Source: Pseudoxanthomonas sp. PXM01 | GTDB taxonomy: Bacteria; Pseudomonadota; Gammaproteobacteria; Xanthomonadales; Xanthomonadaceae | Direction: 5' to 3' | Assembly: GCF_014851815.1 (NCBI RefSeq) | Contig: NZ_JACVAJ010000002.1 | Location: 620,001-684,000, forward strand | DNA: 64,000 nucleotides | Shown here: positions 50,292 through 59,144 of the stretch, piece by piece | How the letters are laid out: each line of letters opens with the position of its first letter | Numbering within the stretch: the first letter of the stretch is position 1 | Program-made: the position numbers and the translations under genes | Notes under the pieces: generated by a model | The model's input: only the letters and a program-made list of their open reading frames with translations | Database searches by the model: none | What the model was told of the DNA's origin: nothing

Positions 50292-51239
50292 ATGCCGCTG
50301 GACGTCATCGTCGTCATGGACCCGATCGGGTCCATCAAGATCGCCAAGGACACCACCTTCGCCATGCTGCTGGAAGCCCAGCGGCGCGGTCACCGCCTCC
50401 ACTACGTCATCCCCGGCCGCCTGTCGCTGCGCGAGGGCGTGGCCCAGGCCCAGGTCGCGGCGTTGACGGTGAAGGACGACAAGGCCGGCTGGTCCACCCT
50501 CGGCGATACGCGCACGCTGACGTTCGGCCCCGGCCAGGTCGTGCTGATGCGCAAGGATCCGCCGGTCGACGACCAGTATCTCTACGACACGCACGTGCTG
50601 GGCGTCGCGCAGCAGGCCGGCGCGCTGATCGTCAACGATCCGCAGGGCCTGCGCGATTTCAACGAGAAGCTGGCGGCGCTGCTCTTCCCGCAATGCTGCC
50701 CTCCCACCCTGGTGAGCCGCGACCCGGCCGCGCTCAAGGCCTTCGTGGCCGAGCATGGCGAGGCGGTGCTGAAGCCGCTGGACGGCATGGGCGGCCGCTC
50801 GATCTTCCGCGTGAAGGCCGGCGACCCCAACACCAACGTCATTCTGGAAACGCTGATCGGCGGCGGCAACTTCACCCTGGCCCAACGCTTCATCCCCGGC
50901 ATCAAGGACGGCGACAAGCGCGTGCTGCTGGTCGATGGCGAGCCGGTGGACTACGCGCTGGCACGCATTCCGCAGGGCGACGAGTTCCGCGGCAACCTGG
51001 CCGCCGGCGGCCGCGGCGAGGGCCGTCCACTAAGCGAGCGCGACCGCTGGATCGCCGCGCAGGTCGGCCCGGAGATGAAGCGCCGCGGCATGCTGTTCGT
51101 CGGCCTGGACGTGATCGGCGACTACCTGACCGAGGTCAACGTCACCAGCCCCACCTGCGTGCGCGAGCTGGACGGCCAGTACGGCCTGAACATCGCCGGC
51201 CAGCTGTTCGACGCCATCGAGAAGAAGCTGGCCGCCTGA
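50292..51239 (+). CDS. gshB: Glutathione synthetase
   Basis: A 315-residue ATP-grasp enzyme joining gamma-glutamylcysteine and glycine, similar in length to the 316-residue E. coli GshB. It has VVMDPIGSIKIAKDTTFAMLLEAQRRGH (partial), VLMRKDPPVDDQYLYDTHVL, VLKPLDGMGGRSIFR (ATP loop), RFIPGIKDGDKRVLLVDGEP and DVIGDYLTEVNVTSPTCVREL (partial). tonB follows after one base, and pilG is divergent: the pilG/gshB/tonB neighbourhood is shared with Pseudomonas. Confidence 0.96.
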   Translation: MPLDVIVVMDPIGSIKIAKDTTFAMLLEAQRRGHRLHYVIPGRLSLREGVAQAQVAALTVKDDKAGWSTLGDTRTLTFGPGQVVLMRKDPPVDDQYLYDTHVLGVAQQAGALIVNDPQGLRDFNEKLAALLFPQCCPPTLVSRDPAALKAFVAEHGEAVLKPLDGMGGRSIFRVKAGDPNTNVILETLIGGGNFTLAQRFIPGIKDGDKRVLLVDGEPVDYALARIPQGDEFRGNLAAGGRGEGRPLSERDRWIAAQVGPEMKRRGMLFVGLDVIGDYLTEVNVTSPTCVRELDGQYGLNIAGQLFDAIEKKLAA

Positions 51240-51240
51240 G

Positions 51241-52116
51241 ATGTCGGCCGTCCCCGTTCCACCGCCGAAGATCGGCGCGAACGAACGCCTCGGCGCCACC
51301 CTGGCGCTGTCGCTGATCGTGCACGGCCTGCTGGTGCTCGGCGTGGGCTTCGCCCTGGACGACGCCGCGCCGGTGATGCCGACGCTGGACGTGATCCTCA
51401 GCCAGACCAGCACGCCGCTGACGCCGAAGGAAGCCGACTTCCTCGCCGCCGCCAACCAGGAAGGCGGCGGCGAAAGCGACCAGGCCAGGCGCCCGCGCGA
51501 CAGCCAGGCCGGCTGGATCCCCCAACCCGACACCGGCTTGGCGCCGCAGCCGCTGCGCGCGCAGACCACCGCGCCGGTGCCGCCGCCGGAGAGCCGCGTG
51601 GTGACCACGCGCGACAGCGAGACCCGCGCGCCTGCCGCCGAAGCACGCCCGCAGCCGGACCAGCCCGAGCTGCCTCAGGGCGAACAGAAAGTGCAGCGCG
51701 ATGCCGAGATGGCACGACTGGCGGCGGAGTACCACCTGCGCTCGGAGCTGTACGCCAAGCGGCCGAAGCGCAAGTTCGTCTCGGCCAGCACCAAGGAATA
51801 CGTCTACGCGAACTACCTGCGCGCCTGGGTGGATCGCGCCGAGCGCGTGGGCAACCTCAACTACCCCGACGAAGCGCGCCGCCGGCGTCTGGCCGGCACG
51901 CTGGTGATCAGTGTGGCGGTGCGCCGCGACGGTAGCGTCGAGCAGACCCGCATCATCCAGTCCAGCGGCGTGCCGCTGCTCGACTCGACGGCGCAGCGCA
52001 TCGTGCAGTTGTCCTCGCCGTTCCCGCCGCTGCCGGAAACGGCGGAAAACGTCGACGTCCTGCACGTCACCCGCACCTGGCGCTTCCTGCCGGGCGGCGA
52101 AGTGCGCGACGAGTAA
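51241..52116 (+). CDS. tonB: TonB-family energy transducer (TonB3-like)
   Basis: A 291-residue inner-membrane-anchored periplasmic protein. TM ~18-38 (ATLALSLIVHGLLVLGVG), a Pro/Gln-rich periplasmic stretch (~70-150), and a C-terminal TonB domain (~190-285) with YPDEARRRRLAGTLVISVAV, RIIQSSGVPLLDSTAQRIV and a final hydrophobic strand. In P. aeruginosa the TonB next to gshB and pilG is TonB3, needed for normal twitching and pilus assembly, so that role is inferred by synteny. It converges with tsaB (14-base gap). Confidence 0.88.
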   Translation: MSAVPVPPPKIGANERLGATLALSLIVHGLLVLGVGFALDDAAPVMPTLDVILSQTSTPLTPKEADFLAAANQEGGGESDQARRPRDSQAGWIPQPDTGLAPQPLRAQTTAPVPPPESRVVTTRDSETRAPAAEARPQPDQPELPQGEQKVQRDAEMARLAAEYHLRSELYAKRPKRKFVSASTKEYVYANYLRAWVDRAERVGNLNYPDEARRRRLAGTLVISVAVRRDGSVEQTRIIQSSGVPLLDSTAQRIVQLSSPFPPLPETAENVDVLHVTRTWRFLPGGEVRDE

Positions 52117-52130
52117 CGCAGGCGCACGCC

Positions 52131-52871
52131 TCAGCGGGAGGCGCGCAAGGCTTTCTGTTCTTCCAGCGTCAGCGCGACGTTGTTGCGCAGGTAGGCGGGC
52201 TCGACAAGCTCGGGCGCCACCATCTCGCCCCGGGCGAACGCGTCTGCCGCGAGTCGCGCGAGATCCGCCGCATGCGGCAATGCCTGTGCATCGATGCGGA
52301 CGAAGCGGGATGACAGGCGCGCGGCCAGCACACCCTCGCCCGCCGCGAAACCGGTCCCTACGCCGATCCAGCCGGCGTCATCACCCGCCAGCGCGTAATC
52401 GGCAGGTGCGATCACCGCTTCGCCCGACGTTGCCTCGAGACGGTCGCCACGATGCACGAAGGTGCCCGTGTAGACCTCGCCCATACGCGCGTCGATCGCC
52501 GCAAGAATGGGGTGCGCGGTGCCGACGTCGCAGCCGCCTTCGCCCGCCGTCACCCGCGGTGGCGGCACCTGCGAGGCCAGTACTGCGAGCGTGGACACCG
52601 GCACCAGTGGCCGGTCCAGCGCCAACGCGATGCCCTGCGCGAGCGCGATGGCCAGGCGCACGCCGGTAAAGGCGCCGGGACCACGGCTCAGCGCGATGGC
52701 ATCGAGCTGGCTGCGCACGATGCCTGCTTCCACCAGCAGGTGCTCGGCCCAAGGCAGCGCAAGTTCGGCATGCCGTCGCGGCGCGATTTCGAAACGCTCG
52801 CGCACCTCGCCATCGACGTAGACGGCAATGGAACAGGCTTCGGTAGCGGTTTCGAAGGCGAGCAGCTTCAT
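52131..52871 (-). CDS. tsaB: tRNA t6A synthesis protein TsaB
   Basis: A 246-residue ASKHA-fold protein, non-catalytic partner of TsaD in making threonylcarbamoyl-A37 in tRNA. It shows LLAFETATEACSIAVYVDG, the RRHAELALPWAEHLL block, AIALSRGPGAFTGVRLAIALAQGIALAL (partial) and PILAAIDARMGEVYTG. ATG 52871 begins the fold; the longer frame upstream is not homologous. The 144 bases beyond its start, up to the DUF5694 gene, hold no recognisable gene. Confidence 0.94.
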   Translation of the reverse strand: MKLLAFETATEACSIAVYVDGEVRERFEIAPRRHAELALPWAEHLLVEAGIVRSQLDAIALSRGPGAFTGVRLAIALAQGIALALDRPLVPVSTLAVLASQVPPPRVTAGEGGCDVGTAHPILAAIDARMGEVYTGTFVHRGDRLEATSGEAVIAPADYALAGDDAGWIGVGTGFAAGEGVLAARLSSRFVRIDAQALPHAADLARLAADAFARGEMVAPELVEPAYLRNNVALTLEEQKALRASR

Positions 52872-53015
52872 GGGACGGACGGGACGGGGAAAGGGGGCTA
52901 GCTTAAACGCTGGCGCGTTTGCGCGATCGCCACCCCGCATCGGTGGAAACCCCGCGGCTGCTCTCTGGACGTCGGGTGCTGCCTGATTACCTGCCTCCCG
53001 CTGCGGGCCTCGTCT

Positions 53016-53837
53016 TCAAGGCGTCAGGTATGGCGCCACAGGCTCGGCCTGACGCTGCCGGTCTATCGCCAGCAGATCCTTGAGGATCGCGGTGTGGCCT
53101 GCTCCACCGATCACCAGCACGCGACGCCCGGGCGCGGCTGCATTCTGCACGTTGGCGTACATGCGGAAATTGCGATGCCACCAGCTGGCCGATGCATCGG
53201 CGCCCACGAATCCGCCGCCGGCATCCACCGCATTCGTGGCGATGTACAGGTCCTTGTTCTCGCGATCCCGCTCCGGAGTGTTGGCCAGCCGCAGCAGTTC
53301 GGGTAACGGCAGCGTCGCCTGCTCGCGCGCCTCGCGTGCGGACAATGCCGCGAACACCGCGTCCATGGCCGCCTTCCGATCAGGCTCGCGCTCGGCGATG
53401 TAGGCGAACAACGCCTCCCCCTTCCAGTGCACCTCATCCTCGTCAAAGCAGGTCACACCATCGAGGCCGGCCAGCTTGGCCACGCGGTAGCCGATCTGCT
53501 GGATTTCGTTGATGCCCAGCGTCGCGCCGTCATCACGGTACGCCACATAGGCCGCATCCTGCCGCGCCTGCGCCGATCGCTCGCATTCGACGAGCACATC
53601 GGTCGGCCGGAATGCTGCCAGTCGTGACGCCAGCCCCGCCAGATAGGCCTGGTTGGCGGCCGTCATCACGTCGATGACGTCCGCCTTCACCACGTCCCGA
53701 CCAGGATTGGCGAAGTGGAACACCCCCAGCATCATGACCTTCGCAGGCTCCGGCGCAGGTTCGGCGGCGCGCCCCTGTACCGGTATCCCCGCCGCGCACA
53801 GCAACACCAGTGAGAACCACGACACGCGAAAACCCAT
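53016..53837 (-). CDS. Exported DUF5694-like protein with TraB/GumN-type His motifs
   Basis: A 273-residue secreted protein: signal peptide 1-24 (ending GRAAEP), then VMMLGVFHFANPGRDVVKAD, RPTDVLVECERSAQARQDAAY, and near the C-terminus RRVLVIGGAGHTAILKDLL. The paired GxFH and GxGH motifs, one at each end with a Glu in VECE, resemble the two GX2H motifs of the TraB/PrgY/GumN (Tiki-like) metalloprotease fold. I associate the sequence with DUF5694 from memory. No activity is established. It has its own transcription unit by spacing. Confidence 0.68.
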   Translation of the reverse strand: MGFRVSWFSLVLLCAAGIPVQGRAAEPAPEPAKVMMLGVFHFANPGRDVVKADVIDVMTAANQAYLAGLASRLAAFRPTDVLVECERSAQARQDAAYVAYRDDGATLGINEIQQIGYRVAKLAGLDGVTCFDEDEVHWKGEALFAYIAEREPDRKAAMDAVFAALSAREAREQATLPLPELLRLANTPERDRENKDLYIATNAVDAGGGFVGADASASWWHRNFRMYANVQNAAAPGRRVLVIGGAGHTAILKDLLAIDRQRQAEPVAPYLTP

Positions 53838-53943
53838 CTCGAACTCCTGGACCAGACGAAGGCAAGTCCTTCGTCAGATGCAACAGACAGGCAGAGGGTT
53901 TAACCCAGCTCGATCTCCGTAGCGGGCGTCGGATTCGGTCCGG

Positions 53944-55992
53944 TCAGAAGCGTGCGTCCGCAAACCAGTCGTCCGCATCGCCGGCACGTGCCGGCGCCGG
54001 CGCCGCTTCCTCGACCTCGGCACCGAAGAAGCGCTGTACGTCCTGCACGCGCTGGGTGCGGCGGAACGGCGGCAGCGAGTCGAGAAAAACGCGTCCGTAC
54101 GGCTTGCCGGTCAGGCGCGGGTCGCACAGCACCAGCACGCCACGGTCGGTCTCGCTGCGGATCAGCCGGCCGACCGCCTGCTTCAATGCGATCACCGCCT
54201 GCGGCAGCTGTTCGTCGCGGAACGGATTGCCACCGGCACGGCGCACCGCTTCCAGGCGCGCCTCGAACACCGGATCGTCGGGCGCGGCGAACGGCAGCTT
54301 GTCGACCACCACCACGCTCAAGGCATCGCCGACCACGTCGACGCCTTCGCGGAAGCTGGCCGCGCCCAGCAGCACGCCGTTGCCGGACTCGCGGAACCGC
54401 TGCAGCAGCGTGCCGCGCGGCGCCTCGCCCTGCACGAACAGCGGCCAAGGACCTCCGCGTAGCGCCTCCGCGGCTTCGCGCAACGCGCGGTGCGAGGCGA
54501 ACAACAGGAAGGCACGGCCCTGCGACGCCTCCAGCACCGGCCTCAGCGTCGCGATCAGGCCCGCGCCATAGCCCGGCGCATTCGGATCAGGCAATCCGGT
54601 GGGCAGGTAGCACAGCGCCTGCTGCGGCCAATCGAATGGACTCGGCTGCAGCAGCGTCGGCGGATCGTCCAGGCCCAGCCGCACGGCGAGATGGTCGAAG
54701 CGGCCACCTACCGCCAGCGTGGCCGAGGTGAATACCCACGCCGCACGCGACTGCTCGCGATGCTGGCGCAGCGGTCCGGAGACATCGAGCGGCGTGCGCT
54801 GGCAGCGGAACGCACGCGGGGTGAGTTCGTACCAGAGCACGTCGCCATCGTCGGCCTGCGCCGCCTCCGTGTCGTCGAATGCACCCGCGCCGGACGGCGC
54901 GGCATGCCAGCGCGACAGGCGCTTGGCGAATTCGGTGGCGCGCGCGGCGCAGGCTTCGAGCCCCAACGACGCCTGCGCCAGCGGTGCGAGCGCCGCGGAC
55001 AGGTCGGCGAGCGCATGCTCGATGGCATCGAACCCCGCGCCGACCTCGGGCCTGGCCAGCAGGCGCTCGCGGGTGCCGCGCGCCGGCATGCCCTCCATGG
55101 CCGCGCGCGCCTCGCGCAACGCCTGTTCCAGCGCACGCACGGGCGGCTGCAAGGCGGCCAGTGCGCCCGCCGCGTCCTTCGACTCCGTCAGGCAATCGCG
55201 CGCCAGTTCCTGCAGCGGCCGCATGCCGAAGCCTTCGCCGAAGAAATTGGCGGCGAGTTCAGGCAGCTGGTGCGCCTCGTCGATGACGAACGCCTGCGCG
55301 CCCGGGAGGATCTCGCCGAAGCCCTCCTGCTTCAGCGCCAGGTCGGCGAGCAGCAGATGGTGGTTGACGACCACGATGTCGGCCGCCTGTGCGCGCTGGC
55401 GCGCCTGCACCACGAAGCAGTCGTCCCAGAACGGGCACTCGCTGCCCAGGCAGTTGTCGATCGTCGACGTGACCAGCGGCAGCAGCGGCGAGTCGTCCGG
55501 CAAGGCGGCCAGTTCCGCCATGTCGCCGTATTGCGTGCGTCCGCCCCACGCGACGATGCGCTGGAACTGGTCCACCTGCTCGCGGCTGGTGAACGTGGTG
55601 CGCAGCGCCTGCGGATCGCCCTTGGCCTGGTTGAGGCGGTAGCGGCACAGGTAGTTGCTGCGTCCCTTCAACAGCGCGGACTTCAGCCCGGCCACGCCGA
55701 GCGCATCGCGCACGCGCGGCAGGTCGCGGTGGTAGAGCTGGTCCTGCAGCGCGCGCGTGCCGGTTGAGACGATGGTCTTCAGGCCCGACAGCAGCGCAGG
55801 CACCAGATAGGCGAAGGTCTTGCCGGTGCCCGTGCCGGCTTCGGCCAGCAGCACATCGCGCGCGTCGAAGGCGTCGGCGATCGCCGCGGTCAGGCGCTGC
55901 TGGGCGTCGCGGGGGGCGAAGGCATCGAGTCGTTCCGCCAGCGCACCGCCCTCGCTGAGGGCATCGCGGCTGGCCTGGGCTAGCTGGGACAT
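53944..55992 (-). CDS. yoaA: DinG/YoaA-family Fe-S DNA helicase
   Basis: A 682-residue XPD-like superfamily 2 helicase. Walker A LLAEAGTGTGKTFAYLVP, Fe-S cluster cysteines spread through YLCRYRLNQ and CLGSECPFWDDCFV, DEAH box AFVIDEAHQLPEL, and C-terminal motifs ATLAVGGRFDHL, LLGAASFREGVDVVGD and QAVGRLIRSETDRG. Closest to YoaA, which aids replication repair with HolC in E. coli. ATG 55992 (MSQLAQASRD) is chosen; no clear Shine-Dalgarno. 61 bases after the LpoP-like lipoprotein gene on the same strand. Confidence 0.94.
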   Translation of the reverse strand: MSQLAQASRDALSEGGALAERLDAFAPRDAQQRLTAAIADAFDARDVLLAEAGTGTGKTFAYLVPALLSGLKTIVSTGTRALQDQLYHRDLPRVRDALGVAGLKSALLKGRSNYLCRYRLNQAKGDPQALRTTFTSREQVDQFQRIVAWGGRTQYGDMAELAALPDDSPLLPLVTSTIDNCLGSECPFWDDCFVVQARQRAQAADIVVVNHHLLLADLALKQEGFGEILPGAQAFVIDEAHQLPELAANFFGEGFGMRPLQELARDCLTESKDAAGALAALQPPVRALEQALREARAAMEGMPARGTRERLLARPEVGAGFDAIEHALADLSAALAPLAQASLGLEACAARATEFAKRLSRWHAAPSGAGAFDDTEAAQADDGDVLWYELTPRAFRCQRTPLDVSGPLRQHREQSRAAWVFTSATLAVGGRFDHLAVRLGLDDPPTLLQPSPFDWPQQALCYLPTGLPDPNAPGYGAGLIATLRPVLEASQGRAFLLFASHRALREAAEALRGGPWPLFVQGEAPRGTLLQRFRESGNGVLLGAASFREGVDVVGDALSVVVVDKLPFAAPDDPVFEARLEAVRRAGGNPFRDEQLPQAVIALKQAVGRLIRSETDRGVLVLCDPRLTGKPYGRVFLDSLPPFRRTQRVQDVQRFFGAEVEEAAPAPARAGDADDWFADARF

Positions 55993-56053
55993 CGGGAAAA
56001 CAGGAGGCGGCGTGCAGCGGCAAGGGTACCGCGTCACGGACGCGGCATGCGCC

Positions 56054-56641
56054 TCACATCCGCTCGATGACCGGCACGGTGCACGCGTCGCGCTTGCTCT
56101 CCGCCTCGATGATCGCCGCGCGCAGGGTCGCCGCGCGCGCGGCATGCTGGGCCGCGTCCTCCGGCGTGTGCCGTGCGGGCAGGGGTTGATGCACGGCGAG
56201 TTCATGCTGGCGCACCTGACGCACGGTCTCCCAGTGCTGGCGGCACAACGGACCCACCTGCGAGCCCAGCTGGAAGGCGCGCTGCGCCAGTGTGTCGGCG
56301 CGCGCGTAGTCGCCCTGCAGCATCGCCACTTCGGCCCGTTCCTGCAGCACGGCGGGATCTTCCGGCACCAGCAGCAAGGCCTGGTTCAACGCGTCCGCCG
56401 CCCTGGCGACGTCGCGCGCCGCGCGCGCCTGCTGCGCCGTCTCGCGCAGATCCTCGACCTGCGGATCGCGCAGCGGCTGCACGGCGAGCTCGCGGTCGTC
56501 GTCCCCGGCGGCGGCATCGATGGCGGCGACGCGCTGGTCAGGCGTCAGCGGATCGCGCACGACCGGCGTCTCGGGCACCGGCGCGGAGACGCAGCCGGCC
56601 AGCAGGATCAGGACAAGAGAGAGTGCGTACTTCATGGTCAT
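56054..56641 (-). CDS. TPR-like lipoprotein coupled to PBP1b (LpoP-like candidate)
   Basis: A 195-residue lipoprotein: signal with lipobox LILLAGC (Cys17), a disordered Pro/Asp linker (~18-60), then a TPR-like helical repeat (~68-126; AADALNQALLLVPEDPAVLQ, then ERAEVAMLQGDYARADTLAQ) and a C-terminal helix with Cys133 and Cys187. The ATG at 56641 overlaps the PBP1b TGA (ATGA); ATG 56635 is the alternative. In P. aeruginosa the TPR lipoprotein LpoP activates PBP1b and is encoded beside it, so this is a strong positional analogue. Homology to LpoP itself is not verified. Confidence 0.78.
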   Translation of the reverse strand: MTMKYALSLVLILLAGCVSAPVPETPVVRDPLTPDQRVAAIDAAAGDDDRELAVQPLRDPQVEDLRETAQQARAARDVARAADALNQALLLVPEDPAVLQERAEVAMLQGDYARADTLAQRAFQLGSQVGPLCRQHWETVRQVRQHELAVHQPLPARHTPEDAAQHAARAATLRAAIIEAESKRDACTVPVIERM

Positions 56642-59049
56642 GGCTGTTGCGGAGGCGCTTCCTGTGGCGGCGGTGCGGGTTCTTCCTTGCGATCCAGGCC
56701 GAACCAGCTGCGCCAGCCGCCACCTTCGGATTCCTCGCCCTCGACCGGCGCCTGTTCGATGACGCAAGGCGCATAGGCCGGTGTGAAGCCGGAGACGAAC
56801 GGCAGCTGCCGGGCTTCCGGACAGCTGGCATCGGTGGTGTTGGATCCGGCGACCCACTGCCAGTCCAGGCCCTTGCCCGACACCTTCAGCGGTGCGCTCG
56901 GCAACCGCGCGAACAGGCCCGACCACACGCGCATCGCGCCGGTGCCGCCGTACAGGCCGGTCTGCTCGTTCTGGTCATTGCCCATCCACACCACCGCGAG
57001 GTGATCGCCGGTGTAGCCGGCGTACCAGCTGTCGCGACTGTCGTTGCTGGTGCCGGTCTTGCCCGCGGACTGCAAACGACCCAGGCCATCGCCGATCAGC
57101 TGGCGGCCGGTGCCGTTCGATACGACCTGCTGCAACGCCACCGTGATGAGGTTGGCGGCGATCGAATCGCCTTCCTGCGCCGGCGCCGGCGTCTTGTCGT
57201 AGCGCTTGAGCAGCTTGCCATCGGGATCGAGCACTCCGCGCACCGCGTGCAGCGGCTGGATCTCGCCGCCCGAAGCGAGGAACTGGTACAGCTGCGCCAT
57301 CGCGTACGGGCTCTGGTCGGTGGAGCCCAGGATCAAGGCCGGGTTCGGTTCCGCCTGGATGCCGGCCAGCACCCGGATGAGTTGCGCCAGGCGGTCCGGT
57401 TCGACCTTCATGCCCACGCGCACGGTGGCCTGGTTGTACGAGCGCGCCAGCGCGTCGACCAGGCGCACGGTGCCATGGCTGCGGCGGTCGGCGTTGGCCG
57501 GCGTCCAGCGCCGGTTCTTGCCCAGTTGCACGGTCACCGGCGAATCGTCGACCCACGACGCCAGTGAATACTGGTCCGGCTGCGCCAGCGCGAGCAGGTA
57601 GACGAATGGCTTCAACAGCGAGCCGACCGGCCGCTGCGCTTCGACGGCGCGGTTGAAGCCGACTTCGGACACGTTGCGGCTGCCGACCACGGCCAGCACG
57701 TCGCCGTCGTGCACGTCGGTCACCACCATGCCGGCCTGCAGCGTCGGCCGGCGTTTGTTCTCCAGCGCCTTGATCGTGCGCGTCACCGACGATTCGGCGT
57801 ACGCCTGCGCCGACGGCGACATGCCGGTGAGCACCGTCAGGCCTGCTCCCTGCAGCGCACTCTCGGGATAGTCGCGCGCCAGCTGGCGGCGGACCAGGTC
57901 CACGTAGGCGGGGAAACGGTTGGCGGCGGCCATGCCCGGCGTCTTGGTCACGCCCAGTGGCGCGGCAAGCGCACGCTTGTACTCGGCATCGTCGAGCAGG
58001 CCGGTCTCGTGCAGCTTGAGCAGCGCGTAGTCGCGGCGCTCCTTCGCACGTTCCGGGTTGCGCCGCGGGTCGTAGTACGACGGCCCCTTCACCATGCCGA
58101 TGAGAAGCGCGATCTGCTCGGTGGTCAGGCTGTCGAGGTCGCGCCCGAACCAGAACTCCGCGCCGGCGGCGACGCCGTGGATCGCCTGGCTGCCCCGCTG
58201 CCCCAGGTACACCTGGTTGAAGTACGCCTCCAGGATCGTGCGCTTGTCGTAGCGCGCCTCCAGGATCAACGCGTAGAGGATCTCGTTGAACTTGCGCGTC
58301 GGCGTCTGTTCCTTGCCGATGCCGAGCAGGCCGCTGCGTGCGAGCTGCTGGGTCAGCGTGCTGGCGCCCTGCCGCGTGTCGCCGCCGGAGCGCACCAGCA
58401 ACCACGCCGCGCGCACCATGCCCGACAGGTCGATGCCGTGGTGGTCCTTGAAATCGCGGTCCTCGACCGCCTGCAGGCCGGTCACCAGCAGTTCCGGCAC
58501 CTCTTCCAGCCGCACCAGCCGACGCTCTTCCTGCTTCTGTCCGTACAACGTGGCGATCCGCGCCGGATCCAGTCGCGCCGCCTTGAGGTTCTGCTTGCGG
58601 CCGAGGTCGCGCACCGCGGCAATACGGCCATCGGACAGGCTGACCTGCAACCGGCGCGGTACCACACGCCCGTCCACGTCGATGAAACCACGGCTGGAAA
58701 TGGTGAAGCGGCCACCCTCGCGCGTGTAGGTGCCCGGGCTCTCGCCGCTACCGTCGTCGCGGTACGCCGCGGCGTCGAGTTCGGTCTTCAGCGTCTGCGC
58801 GTCCATCGCCAGGCCCGGCGCGACCTGCAGCGGCCGCGCATAGACGCGGGTGGGGATCTGCCAGCGCAACTCGCCGAAACGTTCGGTGACCTGGTGGTTC
58901 AGGTACAGCGTGTACGGGATCAGGAAGCCCAATCCCAGACCCACCGCGGCCAGACCCCATGTCAGCAGGCGTTGCCGCCAGACGGGACCGCCGTCGTCGT
59001 CGATGTCGTCTTCGTCCAGTGCTTCGTCGTCGTAGTCGTTGCGGGCCAC
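56638..59049 (-). CDS. mrcB: Penicillin-binding protein 1B (bifunctional peptidoglycan synthase)
   Basis: An 803-residue class A PBP. Short acidic cytoplasmic tail (DDEALDEDDIDDDGG), TM ~30-50, UB2H-like domain (~70-160), GT51 glycosyltransferase with AVEDRDFKDHHGID (catalytic Glu near 196) and TLTQQLARS, and a transpeptidase with Ser in PVGSLLKPF (~477), SYN in ARSYNQAT, and KTGTS (~665). The Pro/Gln-rich tail ends PPPQEAPPQQP. Start is GTG 59049 (ARNDYDD). The TPR lipoprotein gene overlaps its stop, suggesting a synthase-activator pair. A TAGACT -10-like box lies at 59078-59083. Confidence 0.96.
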   Translation of the reverse strand: MARNDYDDEALDEDDIDDDGGPVWRQRLLTWGLAAVGLGLGFLIPYTLYLNHQVTERFGELRWQIPTRVYARPLQVAPGLAMDAQTLKTELDAAAYRDDGSGESPGTYTREGGRFTISSRGFIDVDGRVVPRRLQVSLSDGRIAAVRDLGRKQNLKAARLDPARIATLYGQKQEERRLVRLEEVPELLVTGLQAVEDRDFKDHHGIDLSGMVRAAWLLVRSGGDTRQGASTLTQQLARSGLLGIGKEQTPTRKFNEILYALILEARYDKRTILEAYFNQVYLGQRGSQAIHGVAAGAEFWFGRDLDSLTTEQIALLIGMVKGPSYYDPRRNPERAKERRDYALLKLHETGLLDDAEYKRALAAPLGVTKTPGMAAANRFPAYVDLVRRQLARDYPESALQGAGLTVLTGMSPSAQAYAESSVTRTIKALENKRRPTLQAGMVVTDVHDGDVLAVVGSRNVSEVGFNRAVEAQRPVGSLLKPFVYLLALAQPDQYSLASWVDDSPVTVQLGKNRRWTPANADRRSHGTVRLVDALARSYNQATVRVGMKVEPDRLAQLIRVLAGIQAEPNPALILGSTDQSPYAMAQLYQFLASGGEIQPLHAVRGVLDPDGKLLKRYDKTPAPAQEGDSIAANLITVALQQVVSNGTGRQLIGDGLGRLQSAGKTGTSNDSRDSWYAGYTGDHLAVVWMGNDQNEQTGLYGGTGAMRVWSGLFARLPSAPLKVSGKGLDWQWVAGSNTTDASCPEARQLPFVSGFTPAYAPCVIEQAPVEGEESEGGGWRSWFGLDRKEEPAPPPQEAPPQQP

Positions 59050-59077
59050 AGGGGATGCGACAATGGGAATTCGGGCG

Positions 59078-59083
59078 AGTCTA
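59078..59083 (-). promoter_or_regulatory. Candidate -10 box (TAGACT) for mrcB
   Basis: Minus-strand TAGACT, 28 bases before the mrcB GTG, in the 95-base divergent gap with the glycosyltransferase gene. No clear -35. Confidence 0.3.
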
Positions 59084-59144
59084 GCGCAGCCATCCGCGGT
59101 GCGCCCGGCCCGTTTCCCCCTTGCTCAGCTGGAGTTGCAACGGA

